Shown here in pieces: positions 37,843-46,400 of a stretch of DNA of 64,000 bases (positions are counted from its first letter, which is position 1; each line of letters starts with the position of its first letter). A model generated the notes under the pieces. That model saw only the letters and a program-made list of their open reading frames with translations, ran no database searches and was not told the origin of the DNA. The DNA comes from Myxococcales bacterium 68-20. Lineage in GTDB: Bacteria; Myxococcota_A; Polyangia; Polyangiales; Polyangiaceae. The stretch spans positions 44,450 to 108,449 of the forward strand of contig MKVQ01000030.1 in NCBI GenBank assembly GCA_001899635.1. Direction: 5' to 3'. The position numbers were made by a program, and so were the translations under genes.

Positions 37843-38347
37843 TGCTTTCGTTTCGAACACGCTCGATGCACTTGCGTGTCGTCCTTCGCTTGGTTGGTCC
37901 CTCCCCCGTTCCCGTTCGTGTTGTGTATCGAAAGGATCGTCACGATCATTCCGTGACGCCTTCGCGTCTTTGCACAGGAACGTCCGCGAGAGAACCGTCG
38001 TTTTGGTGTGGAGAGACTGCTCTTCGCGTGTGGCGGTGATGGGAACTACCCGCAACCGCTTCGGCACGTTTGCAAAAGGAAGAGCTGCTGTGACCTTCTG
38101 CCACGATCTTGCCTCGCTCCAGCCACGGACGAGTCGGCTTGGCGATGTTTGGTCACATTGATCGCTGGAATATTTCCGAAGCGCTTCGTGCAAGCCCATG
38201 CGGTGGTGGTCGCCCGAGCCCCGCACGGCCGAGCTCGCGGAGCCCTGAGCTCAGGTGGGAAGGAGCTTGACCGCCGCCAAGTCCGCCCCCGATGCGCTGC
38301 TCGCTCGCGAGGACGGCGTCCTCGTGGCCATCTACCTAGCTCGGACC
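37843..38347. other. Gene-poor stretch
   Basis: About 500 bp without a supported gene. Open frames (for example 37697-38161 plus, 38046-38657 minus) have no family pattern. It leads into remnants of two-component genes, so it is probably decayed coding sequence. No RNA gene or terminator was seen. Confidence 0.35.
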
Positions 38348-38600
38348 TCAGGAGACGCGGCTGCCGGGCGCCACGTAAACACGGACGACTTCCACCAGGT
38401 GATCGAGGTCGACGGGCTTGGCCAGGCATGCGCAGGCCTCGAGCTCTCGCGCTTCCACGAGGTCTTTCACCCCGGAGATGATCACGACCGGTATCCGCGC
38501 AAGCTCGCGGTCCTTCCGCTGTAGAGCGCGGAACTCGCAGCCGCTCATCCTGGGCATTACCCATGGCTGGCCATCCACGCGGTGGACGGAGTAAGCCACG
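38348..38600 (-). pseudogene. Receiver-domain remnant
   Basis: The minus-strand frame contains the last two thirds of a CheY-like receiver: VMPRMSGCEFRALQRKDREL, ARIPVVIISGVKDLVEAREL and ACACLAKPVDLDHLVEVV. These match the MMPxMSGxEF, PVVxxSG and KPVDLDxL signatures. The phosphoacceptor Asp region is replaced by DGQPW, and no N-terminal beta1-acidic pocket is found. I judge it an N-terminally eroded gene. It was probably associated with the kinase remnant next to it. Confidence 0.6.
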
Positions 38601-38639
38601 CCTGCGCGCGGTTGCCTCGCAGCGAGCACCGGAGGTCGC

Positions 38640-39005
38640 GTGCCAGGTCGGATCCACGATCGGGCGATGGAGTCATCGGACCGCGCTCGAGGCGGCGCGT
38701 TGTGAGCTCATGTTGCGAGCCGAAGCGCCGGCGACGCGCTACTTGGATCGCGCTCGAATCGAGCAGGTCGTCGTGAAGCTCCTCTCGACGCCATCAAATA
38801 CGGAGCCGGAAAGCCCATCGAGCTCTCCGTATCGGCCGGCGACGGGAACGTCCGACTCGTCGTTCGGGACCACGGAATCGGCATCGCGAAAGAGAATCTG
38901 AGCAAGATCGGGCTTCGGTTCGAGAGAGCGGTCTCCGTGCTGCACTACGGCGGTCTCGGGCTCAGACTCTACATCGCGCGTCGTCAAGCTCCCGTCGAGA
39001 TGAGG
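38640..39005 (+). pseudogene. Histidine kinase ATPase-domain remnant with one-base deletion
   Basis: The plus strand reads ELMLRAEAPATRYLDRARIE, QVVVKLLS and then, in a shifted frame, AIKYGAGKPIELSVSAGDGN, VRLVVRDHGIGIAKENLSKI and HYGGLGLRLYIARR. Together they are a HATPase_c domain. At the N box the expected LLSNAIKYG is interrupted: the DNA reads ctctcgacgccatcaaatac, consistent with loss of a single A. The H-box region is not recognisable. Clear pseudogene. Confidence 0.7.
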
Positions 39006-39208
39006 CGAGACGAGCAGAACTCCATTCAATGCCAATCCATCTCGCAGCAGTCGGTGAATTCGATCATCGAGGCGCGACTGCGACCCGAGAGGCATGCTGG
39101 CGAGTCCTCCTCGGTGGGAGACCATGACAAAGCTCGAGCGGACGGGCGACTGCAAGTCATGCGAATGGTCACCCAAACCGTCCTAGGGACATGCAAGAGT
39201 AGATTCGC

Positions 39209-40789
39209 ATGCGGGGCCGTATCCGACTTGGAATATTCTTGCCTCTGGTTCTGTCCGCTAGCAGCTGCGGCGACGTCGAGCCGCCGCCCGAGAGCTCGCC
39301 CTGGCTCATCACATGGGACGAGACGAACGGTCCCGCGTTCGAAGATGGGGTCTTTCGTGCGCATCGCATTCGCGACGGCAAGGTCGAGCACGTGCTCCTC
39401 GAGACGGCCAAGTCGTTCGGCTCGTGGTCTCCGAGCGGCGAATGGCTGGCCTATCGAACGCAGCTGCCGAACGGAAGCCGAGGCGTATCGATCCAACGTT
39501 TCGATGGCGATCGATGGTACGAGCCCCAGCCTTTGGAGCTGTTCGGACCGGAAGCAGCGAGCGTTTCGTCGTATGAGTGGTCGCCGACGAGCGACCTGCT
39601 CCTCTACTCCACGTACTCCATCAATTCGAGCTCGGGTTCCATTGAGGGGGCCGTCGCCGTCGCGATGCCTCGCGCCGACGGCGCGATCGCGACGACGGTG
39701 CTCGAGCCGAGCGATTCGCTCCAAGCGCTATGGGCGCCGAGCGGAGATCGCATCCTTCTAGGGAGCAAGCGCATCGTCGACGTTCCCACCGGGACGCAGC
39801 TCGACGGGCCTTGGCCATCTCGTGAGCTCGCCCCTCCTGCGGGCATGGTGTTCGACCCCCTCCGGATACCGTCCGACGCCGTCGCGCTCGCCGACGGCAC
39901 ATTCTCCACCGACGGGCGCTGGATCAATTTCGTTCTGAAGCGCGAGGACACTGGATCGAGAGTGCTGTACGCGTTCTCTACGACGGGAGACGAGCCGCCT
40001 CGAGGTTTCGAGAGTTGCCCCTTGGCTCCCGAAGATGCCGGAGGCGGTTGCTGGCCACATAGCTGGCTATGGTCAGGCGCAACACTGTTCGCGCACCGTC
40101 CCGAGGGCGACGCGTACACGCTCGAAGCCTGGAGTCCGGCGACGGGCGCGAGGTCGAATCTGGGCAACGTGGCCATCAGGAGCGAGCTGGGACGAGGGAG
40201 CTCACGCGTCCTTACTCGGGACCGAAGCTCGGATCGCACCGCCGTCGTCGACTTACGCGATGTCGCTTCGCCCGAGTTCATCGATGTCCCGACGACCGAC
40301 CAGCCGTCGTTCTTCGGAACAGGGGAATCGCCCGACGGACGTTGGCTCCTGCTCATGCACCAAGACGAGCTTCAAGGCTGGTTCGACGTCGTCGACTTGC
40401 GGGCCCCGCCGCCCTGGCAAGCGCGCGAGATCTATCGCATCGACGGAGCCATCAAGCATCGCAGCCTCGGCTGGTCGCCAGGTGGCAGTTTCATCATCAT
40501 CCGTCAGCCGGCCGAGCCGGACGAGCCGGCGCGCATTAGCCGTATCGATGTCGAGACCGGCAATCAGGGCACATTCGAGGATATCCCTCCTCGGGAACTG
40601 CCGGACGGCACCATGTACCCTTGGGTCTGGGAGACCAAGATTGCCTACGACGATCGGACGGCAGTCATCGACCGCGACGGCACCCTCGCCATCTGGCGAA
40701 TGGATCGGCCTAGGGAGAGTGCCACCATCCTCGAGGGCGTTCCCGCATCCGTCATCGTCACGTGGGTGCCGGATAGACGACGAAAATAG
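39209..40789 (+). CDS. WD40/TolB-like propeller lipoprotein
   Basis: A 526-residue protein. The signal LGIFLPLVLSASSC gives a lipobox. The body has repeated TolB/PD40-like blades: SFGSWSPSGEWLAYRTQLPN, SYEWSPTSDLLLYSTYSIN, ALWAPSGDRILLGSKRI, TGESPDGRWLLLMHQDE and SLGWSPGGSFIIIRQP. The (S/G)WSP.G.W pattern is typical of the PD40 repeat. Probably a periplasmic or surface binding protein. It is convergent with a small lipoprotein gene (23 bp). The ligand is unknown. Confidence 0.75.
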   Translation: MRGRIRLGIFLPLVLSASSCGDVEPPPESSPWLITWDETNGPAFEDGVFRAHRIRDGKVEHVLLETAKSFGSWSPSGEWLAYRTQLPNGSRGVSIQRFDGDRWYEPQPLELFGPEAASVSSYEWSPTSDLLLYSTYSINSSSGSIEGAVAVAMPRADGAIATTVLEPSDSLQALWAPSGDRILLGSKRIVDVPTGTQLDGPWPSRELAPPAGMVFDPLRIPSDAVALADGTFSTDGRWINFVLKREDTGSRVLYAFSTTGDEPPRGFESCPLAPEDAGGGCWPHSWLWSGATLFAHRPEGDAYTLEAWSPATGARSNLGNVAIRSELGRGSSRVLTRDRSSDRTAVVDLRDVASPEFIDVPTTDQPSFFGTGESPDGRWLLLMHQDELQGWFDVVDLRAPPPWQAREIYRIDGAIKHRSLGWSPGGSFIIIRQPAEPDEPARISRIDVETGNQGTFEDIPPRELPDGTMYPWVWETKIAYDDRTAVIDRDGTLAIWRMDRPRESATILEGVPASVIVTWVPDRRRK

Positions 40790-40812
40790 CCAAGGCGAGC
40801 CGAAGCTACGGG

Positions 40813-41238
40813 TCAGTTCGCGCTGTCGACGCAGACCTTCGATGCGCTGCAGTCGTCGAGCGCCGAGATCGCGTCCACGATGTTCTGGGCGCCGGCCGAG
40901 CACGCGTAGTTCTTCGCGCGGTCGACGCAGAGCTCGTAGCGGCTGTTGTCGATCCGGCCCGAGCCGCACTTGTCCGCCGGCCAGAGGTCCGCGGCCTTCG
41001 TGTGGAAGTCGGCCTCGCAGTCGCTCGCGGTCGCGTACTTCTGCCCGCTTGCGCTGCCGTAGCCAGGGCAGCCTGCACCGGTGTCACCGTATCGATTGCA
41101 TACGGCGCTCGCGAGTGAGTCGATCCTCGACTCGCGCGACGGCTCCACCACCGTATCGTCGGCGGCATCACCATCGCAGGCGGGAATGAACGCGAAAATG
41201 AGAGCAACGGTCGAAAAGCCTCGCTTGGAAAGGTTCAT
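40813..41238 (-). CDS. Small Cys-rich lipoprotein
   Basis: A 141-residue protein. ATG 41238 gives MNLSKRGFSTVALIFAFIPAC, a lipoprotein signal; an ATG about 24 bp upstream would lengthen it. The rest has six or more Cys in a spaced pattern (CNRYGDTGAGCPGY, SDCEADF, DKCGSG, YELCVDRAKNYAC, DDCSASKVCVDSAN). This looks like a small disulfide-stabilised helical domain seen in myxobacterial secreted proteins. Function is unknown. Confidence 0.6.
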   Translation of the reverse strand: MNLSKRGFSTVALIFAFIPACDGDAADDTVVEPSRESRIDSLASAVCNRYGDTGAGCPGYGSASGQKYATASDCEADFHTKAADLWPADKCGSGRIDNSRYELCVDRAKNYACSAGAQNIVDAISALDDCSASKVCVDSAN

Positions 41239-41441
41239 GCTCGCATTCGGAGCAACGAGCATGCCCTCCGCAGTAGGCGGAGTTTTCGACGTCGGCCGTC
41301 GCGATGCGTGACGTGTTGCCCCGAACGTGACACCTCGATGCACGAGCAACCGCTCGCGAGCGCTCGGCGACGCTCGATGGGACCAGGCCTCACGACCCGC
41401 GCCGAGCCCCGTTCGCGGCGCGCTCATTCACGAACGAAACG

Positions 41442-41479
41442 CTTGGCGTACGTGAGCGCTGGGCGCGTGTACGCCGAAG
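41442..41479. repeat. Dispersed hairpin element, copy 1
   Basis: A sequence nearly the same as 48786-48824 (cttggcgtacgtgagcgctg, then ggcgcgtgtacgccgaag), including the flanking aaacgctt. It folds into a long hairpin. It ends one base before the stop of the minus-strand TraA-like gene, so it probably acts as that gene's terminator. Confidence 0.65.
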
Positions 41480-41480
41480 T

Positions 41481-42758
41481 TCAACGTCGGCTTCGCCTGG
41501 GACACCGTCGTGCGCTGAACGTCGCCGGGCGCGCACACCTTCGGCCGAAGACGCCGAGCGCCACCGCGATCGTGGCGAACACGCCACCCGAAGGCACCGC
41601 GCCCCGCGCCTGTCGGCATCCGCACCCGCCGGCGCCCGCGGGCGCCGCGAGAACGTCGACGGTGCTTCCGTCGGGCCGCTCCGGATCGGGCCGAACATTC
41701 GTTCCTCCATCGATCGGCGAGGCGGCATCGGGACCGCCATCCGTTCCCGCGTCAGCAGGAACCGCGACGCATCGGAAGCCCCCGTCGACGCTCGAGCACT
41801 TTGCGCCGTCTTCACATGGCGAGCACGAAGGCCCGCAGAACATCGAGGTCACGCACGGAGAGCAGAGCGCTGCCGCGTTGCAGTGAGAACCGGCGCTGCA
41901 TCCGCCATTGCCGGGTTTGCCTGCGAGCTCACGATCGCATTGCTGACAGCGCTCGAGCTCCGGAAACGATGGCGACCCCTCTTCGGACTGGAAGAGGTCA
42001 GTCGAGTCGAGAAGCGTAAAGCCCGATGAACGCAGGTTGACGACCGGAGCCTGATTGGCGGCCCGCTCGAAGTCGGTGAACGTGCCCTCGAAGGTCGAGA
42101 TCTCCAGCGCAGCGTGCTCCGTGATCTGCGCGGAAAGGATCTCGACCGGATAGAGGCCGGGAGAGGAGAACGTCACGGCGTTGGTCACCCGCCACGTCGG
42201 CACTCCGAGCTGCGGAGGGCGCACGAGCGCAGCGTGAGCCTTCCCGGCGCCATCGAAGACGGTGAGGCTCATCGCGTCGTCCACGTAGACGCCGAAATGA
42301 ATCGGGTGACCGACCGAGGCCGCAGTGACGCGCAGAAACCCGCGGGCCCGCGTCCCGAACGCCGTCGTCGGGTCGGTGATCACGAACGGACATCCGCCCT
42401 GCCCGGTTTGAGAGCAGGCGACCCCGACGAAATCGCCATAGCTCATCGTCCTTCCATCGTTGAGGTTGTTCGAGAGATCGAACGGAGCGCGGTGAACGGC
42501 CATGGTCTGACTCTGCGGATTGGCCGCGAAGAACGCGTTCATCCCCGACGCGAACGTGTCGGCCGTCTGAGGCAGCGAGCTCGCGGGCGCTGCCCAGACC
42601 TTCGTGGCCACGCAGAGCCCGGTCCCGTCGACGTTCGGAACCGGCGCCGCGGGCCCCTCGGCAACCACCACAGGCACCTGCGCGGCCGTCGCCATCCCCG
42701 CCGTCCCAGCAACTATGGAGAACACGATGGAGAGGGCGAGCAGGCGACGGAACGACAT
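41481..42758 (-). CDS. TraA-like outer-membrane exchange receptor with MYXO-CTERM-type tail
   Basis: A 425-residue secreted protein. Signal peptide LLALSIVFSIVAGTAGMATA. A PA14-like recognition domain at about 60-260 has RGFLRVTAASVGHPIHFGVY, VDDAMSLTVFDGAGK and SSPGLYPVEILSAQITEHAA. A Cys-rich stalk follows (about 275-345, CQQCDREL, CNAAALCSPC, FCGPSCSPCEDGAKC). The tail has GGCGCRQARG, a hydrophobic segment FATIAVALGVFG and Arg residues, as in MYXO-CTERM sorting signals. Myxobacterial TraA uses this layout for kin recognition and outer-membrane exchange. No traB partner is adjacent. The C-terminus is longer than usual by about 15 residues. Confidence 0.6.
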   Translation of the reverse strand: MSFRRLLALSIVFSIVAGTAGMATAAQVPVVVAEGPAAPVPNVDGTGLCVATKVWAAPASSLPQTADTFASGMNAFFAANPQSQTMAVHRAPFDLSNNLNDGRTMSYGDFVGVACSQTGQGGCPFVITDPTTAFGTRARGFLRVTAASVGHPIHFGVYVDDAMSLTVFDGAGKAHAALVRPPQLGVPTWRVTNAVTFSSPGLYPVEILSAQITEHAALEISTFEGTFTDFERAANQAPVVNLRSSGFTLLDSTDLFQSEEGSPSFPELERCQQCDRELAGKPGNGGCSAGSHCNAAALCSPCVTSMFCGPSCSPCEDGAKCSSVDGGFRCVAVPADAGTDGGPDAASPIDGGTNVRPDPERPDGSTVDVLAAPAGAGGCGCRQARGAVPSGGVFATIAVALGVFGRRCARPATFSARRCPRRSRR

Positions 42759-42959
42759 GGCCCTCGCATGGAGACGCTACCGTGGTGAGGCGTCAATCAG
42801 CATCCGCTCCTATGCGCAACTCAGTTGCGGTGACGGACGGCTCCGCCGTCGTCAGCGGCATCGAGGCCGTCGGCTCCGATGCCGGTCCCCGTCCGAGACC
42901 CGCTTCACTACGTGACCTCCCACAAATTGGCCTCTTCCGATCGGTCTACGTTTGCCTCC

Positions 42960-43374
42960 GCGGAGTCGTGTCGGCACATTTCGGTCGACCGTGCGAGGGA
43001 GCCAAAGGTGGGAAACGCCTCGTCGTCGACATCTCGAATTCGGATGTGGTCGGCGTCACGGAAGCCATCACGAACCCGGTCGGTGTCGTCGGTGGGGTGA
43101 TCCCCCAGCCGCTCACGACCGATGCCGGTCGGTTGACGCGCCTCAACATCAACGTCAACCAGGAGGCGGAGTGTCGCGTGCGCGCCGAGGGGACGTCGCT
43201 CAAGGTGATGCTCGCCCCCGCGCGACGACGGCGCCTGCGTCCGGTGCCATGAAGGGCCTGGATGCCCAGGTCGAGGGCACCGAGCTCGTCGACGGCACCG
43301 CTGCGCAGCGCGCGTCAGCAAGGAAGCGGATCCAGGTCCGCCGCGAACGTCCGATCCGAGAAGGGCTTCTTTAG
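42960..43374 (+). pseudogene. AMIN-domain gene remnant
   Basis: The plus-strand frame shows GGKRLVVDISNSDVVGVTEA, GVIPQPLTTDAGRLTRLNIN and CRVRAEGTSLKVMLAPA. These resemble the AMIN domain (RLVVDIAxA ... GRVxRLxxxL ... VRxEGxxLxVxVxxA) found at the N-terminus of PilQ-type secretins. After a shift the sequence continues as GAMKGLDAQVEGTELVDGTA and stops. The upstream part lacks a signal peptide. I interpret it as a fragment of a larger protein. The family match is inferred by eye. Confidence 0.45.
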
Positions 43375-43451
43375 CGCGATGCGCACGAGCCCGTCGGGCC
43401 CGCGGCGGAGGCGTAGTGCACTTCGTGTGGAGCCTCGCGTACCATGTTCGA

Positions 43452-46400
43452 ATGGACGGTCTTCGTGAGCGAAGCCCTGCACCGGCTGCGCCGATCCTCG
43501 ACGGTCGTACGCCCGCCGACGTATGGCGCGCGTGGCTCGCCGACGAGACGCGGAGCCGCCTCGACGAATACGCCCTCAAGCCGGGGCGGCTCGCCTCCGA
43601 CTTCTACGCCGACCGCAGCCACGCACGTGATCAGCACGGTCGCGAGCTCCTGGAGCTCCTCCAGAACGCCGATGACGAAGCCGACGATCCGGAGAAGTCG
43701 CGCGCGGTCATCTTCATCGACGATCACGGCATCTGCGTCGGGAACACGGGCCATACCTTCACGAGCGAGGGAGTCGACTCCCTCATGCTCCCGAACAACA
43801 GCCCGAAGCGACGGAACCGCGCGCGCTACATCGGGAACAAGGGACTCGGCTTCCGCTCGGTGCTCAGCTGGACGACTTCGCCCATCATCTCGAGCGGCAA
43901 TCTCGCGCTTACGTTCGACAGCGATCATTGCGCGAGGAAGCTCGAGGAGCTCGCTGCGCGCTCCCCACGCATCGCGGAGATTCTCGAACGCGAGCGGGCC
44001 GCAGGACTCCCCATCGGTATTCCCGTTCTGGCGCTGCCGATCTTCCTCGACGACGCGACCGCCGAGCCACGCGGCGAGCCGTTCCATAAGACTCTCCTTC
44101 ATGCGCGCCAGCTCGTCGCCGAACGGCTGACGACCGTCGTCGCGCTCCCGTTCGACGTGGCCGGCGCGGCAGCGGACGTGCGCGAGCAGCTCGCCAGCAT
44201 TCGCCGCGAGGTGCTCCTCTTCACGAAGAACCTGCGGACGCTGGAGATCCGTGCAGGCGAGAAGCCGGTCGTCTGGACGATCGACCGCTCTGGGGACGAG
44301 GTGAGGATCTCGTCGAGCGAGGAGAAGGGCGAACAGGTCTGGAAGATCGTCGAAGACCGCGGCCCCATCCCGTTCGAGCACCTCCCGGAGGGCACGGAGA
44401 AACAGCCCGACTACGAAGTCAAGGTTGCGATCCAGGTCGACGGCGCGGCGAAGACTCATCCGTACCTCGTCAGCTACTTCCCGACGCAGGCACGTTTTCC
44501 CTTTCCGCTCGTCGCCCACGCGACGGTGGAGTTGACGAACAACCGCCAGAACCTCATCCAGTCGAAGGCGAACGCGTTCGTCCTTGGCCGCCTCGCGGAC
44601 CTCATGGCGCGCGCCGCGGAAGAGACGGCGCCGCTGATGAGCGACCCTTGGCGGCCCCTTTCACTCGTGACCAAAACGGGCGCGCTGGATCCGGAGATCG
44701 AGAAGCAAGGCTTTCTCGCGGTGCTGATCGCCGCAGCCTCGTCGCGACGGCTCGTTGCTGTCCGGGCGGGCGACCGCCGCGCCGCAACGGCCGCGAAGCA
44801 GCTCGCCCGCCCAGCACCCGACTGGCTTCCGACCGTCCGCTTCGAGGACGTCGTGAAGCACACGGAGAACACGGACCTCCGCGCGATGCTGGACACGATG
44901 CAGGTCGGGAAGCTCCAAGCAGCCGACCTCCGTACCCGACTCGACGGGATCGCGTCGCTGCTCGAGGCCCCCGCCTTGGCAGCGCTCGTCGCGGGGTTGA
45001 TCGACACGCACATGTTGCCGACGTTCCCGTCGCCGCCGCTCCTCCGCGACGCTTCGGGGAGGCTCCTCTCGCCCGATGCCGATGTCTTCCTCGCCCCCGA
45101 AGGTGCGGCGCTCGACCTTCCAGCGTGGGTGGCGCTCGACTTCCTCGAACCCGCGCTCGCAGCCGAGCTGCAGGCGCGCTTCAAGATCACTACGCGCGAC
45201 GAGCTCGTGTCGCGCCTGTTCCTCCACTACAAGCTGAAGGCGTACCGCTTCGGTGCCGTCGTCGACGCCCTCGTCGCGGCCACCGAAACGGAGATCGCCC
45301 GGCGCCCCGCAGACGCGCTCGCGATCCGCCGCGAGGTCATCGGCGTCCTGTTCCGCCTCTACCGCGGCGGCAGCTCGCTCGAGGATCGCGCACGGAAGAT
45401 CGAGCTCCCCACGTGCGGAGCTACGACCGCCCCGGCAACGTCGCTCTACCTCTCGAACGCGTATCCCGGCGGGGTCCTCGCCGACGCTCTCTACCGAGGT
45501 GGAGAAGCGGGCAAGCTGGTGGCCGCACCGCCGGAGCTCGGGCTCGAGGGCGTCGACGTCGAGGAGATCGAACGCTTCTTGCGGTGGATGAGCGTCGCGG
45601 AACTGCCGAGGCGCCAACGCGTTCACCCGCTGAAACAGCTGCGCGAGCAGATGATCTCGGAGGTCCCGAAGGGCGTAGCCTTCGGCGACTACACGCTGAA
45701 GAACGTCAACGAGCTTCGCCTCGACGCAACGTTGTCCTGCGACTACCTCGACGGCTTCGCGAAGATCCTCGCGACGGCGGATCCGCACGCCATCATCACG
45801 TGGCTCCACATCGATCCGAGCTTCGAGTCCTGGCGCACGCGTGGCGACACGAGCGTCGAGCTCTCCTTCAAGCCGAAGGGCAAGCAGAAGGAGCGGACTG
45901 CCTTCGTACCCCTGAAGACCGCGGCGCCGATGCACGAGCTCGCCCGCACACCGTGGCTTCCGACGGATCGCGGCAAACAGCCTCCGCGCGACTGCGTCCG
46001 CACGCAGTCGAAGCGCATGGCAGGACTCCTGCCCAGCCCCGCGGTCGATCTCGAGCACCCGCTCTTCAAGACCTTCGCGCTCGACCGCCAGAGCGTGAAC
46101 GCCGCGCTCGCGCGCGCCGGCGTGAAGAGCGCCATCGACCAGATCCCGTGGGACGAGATCTACCGCCTGCTCCTCGAGCTCTCCGACGGATCTCGCCCGC
46201 ACGACGTCGTCCGCGCCTTCTACCGCGCCATCGCGAGTCGCACGGCAGACGACGCACCGGATCCCGATTCACTGAGCCGTCGCACGTTCCTCGCAAACGG
46301 CAAGCTGCTCGCGAAGCGGCGCGATGGGTACGAGTACCTCCCCGTCGGCGACGTCCGCTACGACCACAACGGCGCGCTCCCCGCCGCCGTCGCGCGCGAG

